Position numbers and translations under genes: made by a program | Shown here: positions 16,465 through 27,248 of the stretch, in pieces | How positions within the stretch are numbered: the stretch's first letter is position 1 | Layout of the letters: the number at the start of each line of letters is the position of its first letter | Notes under the pieces: model-generated | Database searches by the model: none | Told to the model about the DNA's origin: nothing | Seen by the model: the letters and a program-made list of their open reading frames with translations, nothing else | NCBI RefSeq assembly: GCF_039533965.1 | Contig: NZ_BAAAUN010000001.1 | Location: forward strand, 930,001 to 994,000 | DNA: 64,000 nt | From: Microbacterium luteolum | GTDB taxonomy: Bacteria > Actinomycetota > Actinomycetes > Actinomycetales > Microbacteriaceae | Reading direction: 5' to 3'

Positions 16465-17702
16465 CCTCGGTGATCCTCGCCGTCCCACAGCCTCGAGCTG
16501 CGGGACTCGCCGCAGAGCTGGATGCGGAAGGGATCCGCGTCGCGGCGATCGTGCCCCCGACGGCCTCGATCGACCTGCTGCCGGGCGTCGAGGCGATCGT
16601 GGTCCCCGCTGCCCGCACCGTGCTGACGGCGAGCCTGATCGCGGCCTGCGATCGCGCCGGCGTGCGCATCCTCGCCCTCGGCGGCACGGAGACTCGTCTG
16701 CTCAGTCGGCTCGGGATCGCCGCAGCGCTTCCCGCGGAGGCCGCCGGATGGGAAGTGGCCGCAGCCCTGGCCGCGGAGTCGCCTCTCCCCGTCCGGGCTC
16801 CATCCGTCGCTCCGCGCCGCGTCATCGCCGTGTGGGGCCCGCAGGGAGCCCCGGGCCGATCGACCGTCGCGATCCAGCTCGCCGTCGAGCTGGCGCGCAC
16901 CGGGCGCACCGCGGCGCTGGTCGATGCGGATTCGACCGCGCCCTCCCTCGCCCTGCTGCTCGGACTCAGCGACGATTCACCCGGTATCGCCGCCGCATGT
17001 CGGCGTGCCGAGCTGGGCGGTCTCGACGCGGCGGAGCTGACGCGCCTGGCGACGACGGTCTCCACCAGCGCCGGTGACATCGAGGTCCTGCCCGGACTGA
17101 ACCGGCCGAGCCGCTGGCCGGAGCTCTCATCGGCGCGGCTCGGCGCAGCGCTCCGCGCCTGCCGCGACTGGGTGGACGACACGATCGTCGACGTCGCGGC
17201 ATCCTTCGACGCCGACGACGAGGTCAGCAGTGATCTGGCCGGCCCGCGTCGTCACGCCGCCACGTCGACGACGCTCCAGGAGGCCGACGCCATCGTCGCC
17301 GTCGCGTCGGCCGACCCCGTCGGCATCAGCCGATTCCTGCGCGATCACGCCGAGCTGCGTCGCCTCGCAGCGCCGACGCCGGTGACCGTCGTCGTGAATC
17401 AGGTGCGCCCCGGCCCGCTGGGCATCGACGCACGCGGCCAGGTGCGACGGACTCTCGAGCGCTTCGCCGGCATCACCGATGTCGCGTTCCTGCCGTTCGA
17501 CCAGCGCGCCGCGGACGCGGCGCTCCTGCACGCGAGGCCGATGTCCGACGTCACTCCCCGCTCGTCGCTCGTCGCCGCCGTGCGCCGTCTCGCGACCAGC
17601 CTCGCTCCGGAAGGGGCGGCGGCAGCTACTGCCGGTAGCTCGCGAGGAAGTTCCCCAGTCGCTCGACGGCTTCGCTCAGCACTCGCGGCTCGGGAAGAGT
17701 GA
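16461..17702 (+). CDS. CpaE/MinD-like ATPase-fold protein with altered P-loop
   Basis: A 413-residue protein: receiver-like N-terminal domain (residues 1-115) and a MinD/ParA-type domain. The P-loop region reads WGPQGAPGRSTVAIQLA where active family members have KGGxGK[T/S]; the signature lysine is Gln and the Walker lysine is Arg. The A-prime strand (ALVDADSTAPSLALLLG) is intact. This resembles CpaE and actinobacterial Ssd proteins, several of which are thought not to hydrolyse ATP. The ATG at 16461 overlaps the SAF gene stop. The 3' end runs 77 bases into the convergent aminotransferase gene, and the last 25 residues look like low-complexity extension. Confidence 0.82.
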   Translation: MTSVILAVPQPRAAGLAAELDAEGIRVAAIVPPTASIDLLPGVEAIVVPAARTVLTASLIAACDRAGVRILALGGTETRLLSRLGIAAALPAEAAGWEVAAALAAESPLPVRAPSVAPRRVIAVWGPQGAPGRSTVAIQLAVELARTGRTAALVDADSTAPSLALLLGLSDDSPGIAAACRRAELGGLDAAELTRLATTVSTSAGDIEVLPGLNRPSRWPELSSARLGAALRACRDWVDDTIVDVAASFDADDEVSSDLAGPRRHAATSTTLQEADAIVAVASADPVGISRFLRDHAELRRLAAPTPVTVVVNQVRPGPLGIDARGQVRRTLERFAGITDVAFLPFDQRAADAALLHARPMSDVTPRSSLVAAVRRLATSLAPEGAAAATAGSSRGSSPVARRLRSALAAREE

Positions 17703-18852
17703 CCAGCCGCAGGTGATCCGGCGTCGGCCAGTTGAAGCCCGTGCCCTGCACCAGCAGGATGTGCTCCGAGACGAGCAGGTCGTACACGAGCTTCGCGTCG
17801 TCTCGGATCTCGTGGACGTTCGGGTCGAGGCGCGGGAAGGCGTACAGCGCTCCCTCGGGCTTCACGCACGAGACGCCGGGGATCGCCTCCAGGCCCTCCC
17901 AGGCGATGTCGCGCTGCTCGTGCAGGCGACCGGTGGGCGCGATCAGCGCATCGATCGACTGCACCCCGGAGAGGGCGGCCTGGACCGCGTGCTGCGCCGG
18001 GACGTTCGGGCACAGCCGCGTCGAAGCGAGCAGCGTGATCCCCTCGAGGAACCCCTTGGCGTGATCCTGCGGCCCGGTGATCACCATCCACCCGGAGCGG
18101 TAGCCGGCGACGCGATAGGTCTTGGAGAGCCCGTTGAAGGTCAGACAGAGCAGATCGGGAGCGAGTGTCGCCGTCGGGATGTGCACAGCGCCGTCGAAGA
18201 GGATGCGATCGTAGATCTCGTCGGAGAGCAGCAGCAGCTCATGCTCCCGCGCGATCTGCACGAGTCCCTCGAGGATCGTCTTCGAGTAGACGACGCCGGT
18301 GGGGTTGTTTGGGTTGATGATGACCATCGCCTTGGTGCGCGGCGTGATCTTCGAGCGGATGTCCTCGAGGTCGGGCTGCCACCCGTCATCCTCGTCGCAG
18401 AGGTAGTGCACGGGGGTACCGCCGGCGAGGCTCGTCATGGCCGTCCACAGCGGGTAGTCCGGCGCGGGGATGAGCACCTCGTCACCCTCGTCGAGCAGAG
18501 CCTGCATCGTCATCGTAATCAGCTCGGAGACGCCGTTCCCGAGGTAGACGTCGTCCGGGTCGAAGCGCGGGAATCCCTCGATCTGCTCGTAGCGGCTGAC
18601 GACCGCACGGCGGGCCGAGATGATGCCCTTGCTGTCGCTGTAGCCGTGCGCGGTCGGAAGAGCCGCGAGCATGTCGTGCACGATCTGATGCGGGGCATCG
18701 AAGCCGAAGATCGCCGGATTCCCGGTGTTCAGCTTGAGGATCTTGTGACCCTCCGCCTCCAGCCGCGCCGCCTCGACGAGGGCGTTTCCGCGGATCTCGT
18801 ACAGGACGTTCTTGAGCTTCGACGACTGGTCGAAGTTGCGCGTTGGGGTCAT
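17626..18852 (-). CDS. Class I PLP-dependent aminotransferase (alanine/aspartate type)
   Basis: A 408-residue fold-type I aminotransferase. Visible are the substrate/PLP motifs NTGNPAIFGFDAP, IPAPDYPLWTA, NPNNPTG near residue 185, SDEIYDR, the Schiff-base lysine in NGLSKTYRVAGYRSGW near residue 245, and the arginine-bearing C-terminal domain. Similarity is to AlaA/AspC-like enzymes of actinobacteria (Rv0337c type), so alanine-2-oxoglutarate transamination is likely. Start MTPTRNFDQSSKLKNV has TAGGCT exactly six bases upstream. Its 3' end overlaps the CpaE-like gene by 77 bases. Confidence 0.9.
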   Translation of the reverse strand: MTPTRNFDQSSKLKNVLYEIRGNALVEAARLEAEGHKILKLNTGNPAIFGFDAPHQIVHDMLAALPTAHGYSDSKGIISARRAVVSRYEQIEGFPRFDPDDVYLGNGVSELITMTMQALLDEGDEVLIPAPDYPLWTAMTSLAGGTPVHYLCDEDDGWQPDLEDIRSKITPRTKAMVIINPNNPTGVVYSKTILEGLVQIAREHELLLLSDEIYDRILFDGAVHIPTATLAPDLLCLTFNGLSKTYRVAGYRSGWMVITGPQDHAKGFLEGITLLASTRLCPNVPAQHAVQAALSGVQSIDALIAPTGRLHEQRDIAWEGLEAIPGVSCVKPEGALYAFPRLDPNVHEIRDDAKLVYDLLVSEHILLVQGTGFNWPTPDHLRLVTLPEPRVLSEAVERLGNFLASYRQ

Positions 18853-18858
18853 CGACCA

Positions 18859-18864
18859 AGCCTA
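18859..18864 (-). promoter_or_regulatory. -10 element (TAGGCT) for the aminotransferase
   Basis: TAGGCT-N6-ATG; leaderless layout. Confidence 0.5.
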
Positions 18865-18873
18865 CAGCGACGA

Positions 18874-18907
18874 CGAGAGGGCCAATCCACACGGATTGGC
18901 CCTCTCG
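18874..18907 (-). terminator. Intrinsic terminator downstream of secA
   Basis: A perfect 15-base-pair stem (18874-18888 with 18893-18907) with a four-base loop lies 21 bases after the secA stop and just upstream of the aminotransferase promoter. Confidence 0.85.
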
Positions 18908-18928
18908 TCCGGCACGGCAGGACCGCGC

Positions 18929-21730
<2,802 letters not shown>

Positions 21731-21878
21731 CACGGATGTCATCTCCCTGTCAGTGGGTAAAGTGCCGGCCGCCAGGAAGGCGATCGCCAGGCATACTTTG
21801 CCATGTTACCGGGCTGTGACCTGCGCGTCGCCTGCACGCGCTGGCTGCGAGCCTGTCGGATCCGTTGCCGGGTATCCA

Positions 21879-21890
21879 TATACTCGGTAT
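21879..21890 (+). promoter_or_regulatory. padR promoter -10 (TATACT) with overlapping palindrome ATAC-TCG-GTAT
   Basis: TATACT (21879-21884) is a good -10, and the perfect inverted repeat ATAC-N3-GTAT (21880-21890) overlaps it. A PadR protein binding here would block its own transcription. The -35 is not clear. Confidence 0.5.
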
Positions 21891-21922
21891 CGCGTTCGAC
21901 AACACGCCGTCGGGAGATCACC

Positions 21923-22525
21923 ATGTCGGTCCGTCAGAGCCTGCTCGCCATCCTCGATCAGGGCCCCTGCTACGGCTATCAGCTGCGGCACGAGTTCGAC
22001 CGTCGTACCGGATCGACGTGGCCTCTCAACGTGGGCCAGATCTACAACACGCTCGAACGGCTCGAGCGCGACGGGCTCGTGCAGCGCGGCGACACCGACG
22101 AGCGCGGCCACGTCTACTGGCGGATCACGGATGCCGGGTCGGCGGAGGTCGCGCAGTGGCTCTCCTCCCCCGTCGTGCGGACGCCGGCGACCCGCGACGA
22201 GCTGGCGATCAAGCTCGCGGTCGCCGCCACGCTGCCGGGAGTGGACGTCGCCGGCGCTCTGCAGGCTCAGCGCGAGGCCTCGCTACGACAGCTGGATGCT
22301 CTGCAGAGCGCGGTCCACCCGGGGACCGCCGCCGACGGTCCCGAAGAGCTCGCCTGGTCGCTGGTGCGCGACTCGATGATCTTCGCCGCCGAGGCCGAGG
22401 TGCGCTGGCTCGATCACGCCGAACGGCTCCTCGCGCAGCATCCGCAGCACGCCATGGATCTCGAGCTGGCCACGGAACGCCCCAAGCGCGGCCGACCGGC
22501 GACCCGCACCCCCGCGATAGCCTGA
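21923..22525 (+). CDS. PadR-family transcriptional regulator
   Basis: A 200-residue PadR protein of the two-domain (s1) kind: N-terminal winged HTH (residues 1-85; QSLLAILDQGPCYGYQLRHEF, GQIYNTLERLERDGLV, RITDAG) and a C-terminal helical dimerisation domain (PATRDELAIKLAVAATL). PadR regulators respond to small toxic molecules and often control an adjacent efflux pump; no pump is adjacent here. ATG at 21923 has GGGAG six bases upstream. The palindromic promoter suggests autoregulation. Confidence 0.9.
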   Translation: MSVRQSLLAILDQGPCYGYQLRHEFDRRTGSTWPLNVGQIYNTLERLERDGLVQRGDTDERGHVYWRITDAGSAEVAQWLSSPVVRTPATRDELAIKLAVAATLPGVDVAGALQAQREASLRQLDALQSAVHPGTAADGPEELAWSLVRDSMIFAAEAEVRWLDHAERLLAQHPQHAMDLELATERPKRGRPATRTPAIA

Positions 22526-22587
22526 CGCGCTCAGCGAACCGCGTTCGCCCGGAGCGGATGCTCAGCCATCGCGACCGCCCGGGAAAC

Positions 22588-22593
22588 TAGGAT
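22588..22593 (+). promoter_or_regulatory. -10 element (TAGGAT) for the coiled-coil gene
   Basis: TAGGAT-N6-ATG; the gene at 22600 probably has its own leaderless transcript. Confidence 0.45.
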
Positions 22594-22599
22594 CGGGTC

Positions 22600-23937
22600 A
22601 TGGCTGGATTTTGGGGCAGACGCAAACGCGAACAGGAAGAACTCGCCGCACAGGACGCCGATCTCGCGCGCCGTGCGGAGCAGGCCCTGGTCGGCGCCGA
22701 CGAGAGGATCCGCACCACCTCCGACGAGCTCGACTTCGCCGAAGCGGAACTCGGCGCGTCGCTGACCGCCGACCTGCGCAAGGCCCTCGCGGCCGTGCGC
22801 ACCCATCTGCGCGAGGCGTTCCAGCTGCACCAGCTGAACCACGACGAGATCCCCGACACGCCAGAGGAGCTGCGCACCCGCAACGCGCGCATCCTCCAGC
22901 TGTGCGACTGGGCCCAGGATCTGCTCGACGAGAAGACATCCGTGCTCGCCGCCTCCGTCGCCAAGGTTCGACGGGCTCCCGAGGTCATCGCACAGGTGCG
23001 GGCGGATGCCGCAGCCCTCAGCTCGCGCATCCCGCAGACCAACGACTCCGTCTCGCGACTCTCAGCCCGCTACGCCGAATCGGCGATGCACCAGATCACG
23101 GCCAGCGCTGCCGAGGCCGAGCAGCTGATCGCCTTCGCGACGCACAGCGCCGACATCTCCGAGCGCCGCAGAGCCGCCAAGCAGAACGAAGAGGCCAACC
23201 TCGCCCTGGAGACCGCGACCGAAGCCACCCGCCGGGCGTCGGCACTCCTCGACGCCGTCGAGGACTTCGAGATCGAGGCACTGCGCGCCGAATCCACCCT
23301 CGCCGAGGTCGTGGCCGACTCCCGCGGCGACCTGATCGCCGCCCGCACCGCTCCGCAGGTCCCTGCGGTCGCCGACGCCGTCTCCGCTCTTCAGGCCGCG
23401 CTGAGCGCTCTGACACCCTCCGGCACCCCGAACGATCCCTTCGCGGAGCTCTCACAGCTCCGCACCGCCAACTCGGCGCTGGACGAGGCGATCGCGAAGG
23501 CCCGTCACCGTGCCGAGAATCCGCTGCCGAGCATCCCGCAGGTGCAGCACGCCATCGATGACGCCGACCGGCAGCTGGGCGTGGCACGCGGACTCATCTC
23601 CGGCCACCGCGGCTGGATCGGCGCCGACGCACGGACGCGACTCGCGGAAGCGGAGCGGCTGAGGGTCGACCTGTCCGATCTCCTGCCCGCCGAGGAGACG
23701 AGAGAAGAGGCGCTCGTGCAGGCGCGCCGTGTCGCGCACCTGGCGTCCGAGGCCCTGCAGCTCGCGCAGCGAGACATCGACTCCTCTCGCCCCGACGACC
23801 AGGGCTGGGGTGGCGGCGGCGGCTACGGAGGCGGAGGCTGGGGCGGACGACCACGTGGCGGCGGCGGCGGGGACATCGCTTCCGGCATCCTCGGCGGCCT
23901 CGTGATCGGCAGCCTCCTCGACGGCATGTTCGACTGA
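22600..23937 (+). CDS. Long coiled-coil protein with glycine-rich C-terminus
   Basis: A 445-residue protein that is mostly alpha-helical and Ala/Glu/Arg-rich through residue about 390, then has a Gly/Trp/Arg stretch (residues about 400-425, GWGGGGGYGGGGWGG) and a short hydrophobic end (IASGILGGLVIGSLLDGMF). This resembles the C-terminal half of actinobacterial TPM-domain proteins but without the TPM domain and without a signal peptide. The last hydrophobic segment is short for a membrane helix. Function unknown. It follows padR by 74 bases in the same direction, and a strong terminator follows it. Confidence 0.75.
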   Translation: MAGFWGRRKREQEELAAQDADLARRAEQALVGADERIRTTSDELDFAEAELGASLTADLRKALAAVRTHLREAFQLHQLNHDEIPDTPEELRTRNARILQLCDWAQDLLDEKTSVLAASVAKVRRAPEVIAQVRADAAALSSRIPQTNDSVSRLSARYAESAMHQITASAAEAEQLIAFATHSADISERRRAAKQNEEANLALETATEATRRASALLDAVEDFEIEALRAESTLAEVVADSRGDLIAARTAPQVPAVADAVSALQAALSALTPSGTPNDPFAELSQLRTANSALDEAIAKARHRAENPLPSIPQVQHAIDDADRQLGVARGLISGHRGWIGADARTRLAEAERLRVDLSDLLPAEETREEALVQARRVAHLASEALQLAQRDIDSSRPDDQGWGGGGGYGGGGWGGRPRGGGGGDIASGILGGLVIGSLLDGMFD

Positions 23938-23952
23938 TCTCCCCCGACGACA

Positions 23953-23984
23953 GAACGGCCCGTCCCCTCCGGGACGGGCCGTTC
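23953..23984. terminator. Bidirectional intrinsic terminator between the coiled-coil gene and hpf
   Basis: A perfect 14-base-pair stem (23953-23966 with 23971-23984), loop CTCC, followed by CTCGTTT; it separates two convergent genes. Confidence 0.85.
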
Positions 23985-23995
23985 CTCGTTTCCGC

Positions 23996-24652
23996 TCAGG
24001 AAGCCAGTGCCTCCGACGGCGGCGCCTGGGTGCTCAGCGCGATCACGCCGTAGTCCCAGCCCTTGCGGCGGTAGACGACGCTGGGGTGATCCGTGCGGAC
24101 GTCGACGAACAGGAAGAAGTCGTGGCCGACCAGTTCCATACGGTCCACAGCCTCCTCGACCGTCATCCATTCCGCGTCGAAACTCTTCGTGCGGATGACG
24201 ACCGGCGAATAGGTTTCTTCCTCGTCGTTCCGAACCGGGATGCTCCCGGTGGCCACCGCGTGCAGGACGTCGGCCGACACCGGCTGCACGTCGATGCCTT
24301 CGATCTCCCCGGTGCCCTTCTCGAAGTGCGCTCCTCGCGGGTGCTGGCGTCCGTCGACGCGCTTCTCCTTCGCACGACGCAGCTGTTCGGACATCTTGTC
24401 GATCGCGAGATCGAGGGCGACGAACTTGTCACCGTCCGTCGCTTCAGCGCGGACGACCGGACCCTTCCCGACGAGCGTGAGCTCGACCGTCTCCTCGGGG
24501 ACGTGGCCGTTGCGGAAGACGCGGTGCGTGACCTTCACATCAAGCCGTTGCGCTCGAGCCGCGAGCGTCTCGACCCTGGCGATCTTCTCCTCGACAACGG
24601 TTCGGAAGCGATCGGTGATTCCCACTCCGACGCCGACGATGCTCGTTTCCAT
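23996..24652 (-). CDS. hpf: Long-form ribosome hibernation promoting factor
   Basis: A 218-residue long HPF. The N-terminal domain (residues 1-105) starts METSIVGVGVGITDRFRTVVEEKI and binds between the 30S head and body; the C-terminal domain (from about residue 155, SFDAEWMTVEEAVDRMELVGHDFFLFVD) dimerises and joins two ribosomes into 100S particles. It lowers ribosome activity in stationary phase. ATG at 24652 has AAGGAG five to six bases upstream. Between comF and secA, as in mycobacteria (Rv3241c), apart from the inserted padR pair. Confidence 0.94.
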   Translation of the reverse strand: METSIVGVGVGITDRFRTVVEEKIARVETLAARAQRLDVKVTHRVFRNGHVPEETVELTLVGKGPVVRAEATDGDKFVALDLAIDKMSEQLRRAKEKRVDGRQHPRGAHFEKGTGEIEGIDVQPVSADVLHAVATGSIPVRNDEEETYSPVVIRTKSFDAEWMTVEEAVDRMELVGHDFFLFVDVRTDHPSVVYRRKGWDYGVIALSTQAPPSEALAS

Positions 24653-24714
24653 TGCTGTCTCCTTGTCCCGGTCCTCCCGGCCAAGGGCGGACCGTTGTCG
24701 CCTTGTGGTCCCCA

Positions 24715-24743
24715 ACCGTAGTCCGCATGCGAGTCGATGTCAC
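24715..24743 (-). promoter_or_regulatory. hpf promoter (GTGACA-N17-TACGGT)
   Basis: GTGACA (24743-24738), a 17-base spacer and TACGGT (24720-24715) match housekeeping -35 and -10 elements. It would start near 24708, giving a leader of about 55 bases with a Shine-Dalgarno. Confidence 0.6.
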
Positions 24744-25432
24744 TGGTGACTTTCGTCGTGTCCTCGGTGAGTTCTCGATGAGTCTCCTTCGAATCCGGCG
24801 CGCCTCGGCGTGGCGGCGAGCGTGACGGCCGAATCGACTCGGAACCCGGCCGCTCGGAGGGCGCGAGCCGCCTCGTCGAGTGTCGCCCCGGTGGTCACCA
24901 CGTCGTCGACCAGGACCGCCGCAGCTCCTCCGCTGGCCACGAGCGCGCGCATCGCCCCGCGGACGTTCAGCTCCCGTTCCTTCGCTCCGAGCGTTCGCTG
25001 ATCGACGGGCCGCGCGACGAGCGAGAGCACCCGCTGCGGCGACTGCCCCGCACGGCGGATGAGCAGCTCCGGAACCCGATAGCCGCGCCGACGGAACGCG
25101 CTCCGCGCCGTGGGGACGGGCACGATCCACGTCGAGGACGACACCATGGGCGCCAGAACGGCGGCGACGGCGGCGCCGAGGGGACGCGCGAGCTGGGTCT
25201 CCCCGTCGCTCTTGAGCCGGCGGATGCAGCGCGCAGCCACTCCCTCGTAGCCGAGCGCGGCGTGCACCGGGAGACCTGCCGGCGTCAGCACCCTCTGCGG
25301 CGCTGGGGTGAGTCGTTCTCCGCACGGCCGACAGAGCAGGTGCCCGGGCTCATCGCATCCTGCGCAGGAGGCGGCGAGGAGGAACGCGGCGATCTCGGCG
25401 CCGAGGGGACGCAGGACGGAGGTGCTGTTCAT
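24740..25432 (-). CDS. comF: ComF-family phosphoribosyltransferase-like protein
   Basis: A 230-residue protein: N-terminal zinc-finger-like segment (CAGCDEPGHLLCRPC, two CxxC pairs) and a type I PRTase domain with the PRPP motif VLVDDVVTTGAT near residue 170. ComF proteins are linked to DNA uptake or purine salvage, but their reaction is unproven. It lies between lpqB and hpf as in mycobacteria (Rv3242c). Its last codons overlap the -35 of the hpf promoter. Confidence 0.88.
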   Translation of the reverse strand: MNSTSVLRPLGAEIAAFLLAASCAGCDEPGHLLCRPCGERLTPAPQRVLTPAGLPVHAALGYEGVAARCIRRLKSDGETQLARPLGAAVAAVLAPMVSSSTWIVPVPTARSAFRRRGYRVPELLIRRAGQSPQRVLSLVARPVDQRTLGAKERELNVRGAMRALVASGGAAAVLVDDVVTTGATLDEAARALRAAGFRVDSAVTLAATPRRAGFEGDSSRTHRGHDESHQ

Positions 25433-25529
25433 CCGACGATCCTGCTCTTCGCGGATCGTCCGTCATCCCCGCGGTCACTGCATGACGGGAGAAGACGAGC
25501 CGATCAGCGCGTGGTGGAGGAGACGCGGT

Positions 25530-27248
25530 TCACTCGCCGGCGCGCGTCGCGAGCACCGTGATCCCGGTCGCGATCTCCCGCCAGGTCGAACCCGCGTGCG
25601 CGAACAGCTGACCGCCGACTCCGACGACCCTCAGGCCGCCGACGGTGCGTGCGCCCGCGATCGACACCGCGCCCTCGGGAGCGGCCTCCACGGCCCCCGG
25701 GCCACCCACCATCTGGGTGAGGACCTGTGGCCCCTGCGGGTCGACGAGGACCGCCAGACGCTCCGTGCCGAGCCATGCCAGCCCCGTCGCCGGCGCCGAG
25801 ATCAGCGTGATCTGCTTCACGTCGCCGAGTTCGATCGGGACGCCCGAAGGATCTCGTACCACCGCGGCGACCACGACCCAGCGCTGCTGGCCGACCGTGA
25901 CCACGGCAGCGACTCTGGCACCGTCGGACGAGACACGCAGGTCCGAGATGGCCGAGGCGTTCGGCCAGGCGTTCGCCACGGGATGCTCGACGACGTCGCT
26001 CCCCCATGCCTTCACCGCCCCGGGTTCGCCGGCCGGGACCGTCCAGGTATAGCCGTACGGGTCCAGCGAGGGCTCGATCAGGCCAGGGCGCGAGTCGAGC
26101 TCGTCGATGCTCCCTTCGCTGACCAGATACACGTGACCGTCGGCGAGCTGCACGGCCGCGTGCGAGTCGTCGACCGCCACGTCGATCGACGCGATGGGCT
26201 GGTCGATCGCCACGATGCCCTGCGAGATCCCGGGAACGGCGGTGACCTCGTCCCCGACGATCCGTCCGAACACTCCGTCCTGGAGGACGAGGGTGCCGAC
26301 ATCCGCCGGCATGTCGACGAGTTCGACGACCCCCGCCTCCAGGGTCCGGCCGTCGACGGCGAAGCGCACCTGCGACACGGAGACGCCGGCGGCCTTCAGG
26401 GTCTCCTGCAGTTGAGTGCGCATGCGCGAGAGCGTCACCTGATCGAGCCCCACGGCGGACCGCGTCAGGGCCACCTCGGCGACCTGGTCGGTGATCAGCA
26501 CCGCGTCCTGGGCCAGCTGCACATCGGCGGGGAAGGCGGTCTGCACCGCAGGACCGAGCCAGGGGCTCGGCGATCCGTCGATGAGCGCCTGCGTGACCGT
26601 CGTCGCGGGGCTCTGCCGTCGCGGGAACCAGCGCACATCGGGAACCAGCCGGGACCAGGCGCCGTCGAAGTACTGCAGCGGATACCCATCGAACACGTTC
26701 GAGAACCGGGGTTCGTCGATCACGATGCCGTCGGGCGCCTGCGTGATGCGCCACTCCCCGTCATCCATGCGTTCCAGGGCGAACATGGTCGGCGACGAGC
26801 CGGGAGCCTCGGCGTACGCGCCGGCCTCGTCGACGATCGCGACGAGGTCGAGGCGGACCTGCACGTCGGCGCTCTCGGCCTCGTCGACGGCATCCGCGGG
26901 GACGGAGGAGGTCAGGACGCGCGTCTCGGTGCCGACGTCGATCGACACGCCCGCCGCCGGCCGCCATGAGCGCTGCAACGACGGCGCGAGGAACTCCCGA
27001 GCCGTCGCCCAGTTGTCGGATGTCGTGATCCCGGCCTCGAGGAACCCTTCCACGATCTCCTGAGGACCCGCGCCCTGGATCGGGCCCGACGCCACCGGGA
27101 GGAAGTCGACATCCGCGGCCGATTCGCCGAGCACGAGGCCGACCGCGACGTCGCCACTTGTCGGAAGCCCCGCGCAGGCGGGCAGCAGGAGGGCGGCGAC
27201 GAGCAGCGCGACGCCGCGCAGCATCCGTGTCGCTCTGCGCTCACTCAT
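25530..27248 (-). CDS. lpqB: MtrAB-associated lipoprotein LpqB
   Basis: A 572-residue secreted lipoprotein: signal peptide with lipobox LLPAC (lipidated Cys25), GerMN domain (about residues 190-330) and a C-terminal beta-propeller-like region. LpqB binds the sensor domain of MtrB and modulates MtrA signalling. The start overlaps the mtrB stop by eight bases, so it is translated with mtrB as part of mtrA-mtrB-lpqB. Confidence 0.95.
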   Translation of the reverse strand: MSERRATRMLRGVALLVAALLLPACAGLPTSGDVAVGLVLGESAADVDFLPVASGPIQGAGPQEIVEGFLEAGITTSDNWATAREFLAPSLQRSWRPAAGVSIDVGTETRVLTSSVPADAVDEAESADVQVRLDLVAIVDEAGAYAEAPGSSPTMFALERMDDGEWRITQAPDGIVIDEPRFSNVFDGYPLQYFDGAWSRLVPDVRWFPRRQSPATTVTQALIDGSPSPWLGPAVQTAFPADVQLAQDAVLITDQVAEVALTRSAVGLDQVTLSRMRTQLQETLKAAGVSVSQVRFAVDGRTLEAGVVELVDMPADVGTLVLQDGVFGRIVGDEVTAVPGISQGIVAIDQPIASIDVAVDDSHAAVQLADGHVYLVSEGSIDELDSRPGLIEPSLDPYGYTWTVPAGEPGAVKAWGSDVVEHPVANAWPNASAISDLRVSSDGARVAAVVTVGQQRWVVVAAVVRDPSGVPIELGDVKQITLISAPATGLAWLGTERLAVLVDPQGPQVLTQMVGGPGAVEAAPEGAVSIAGARTVGGLRVVGVGGQLFAHAGSTWREIATGITVLATRAGE

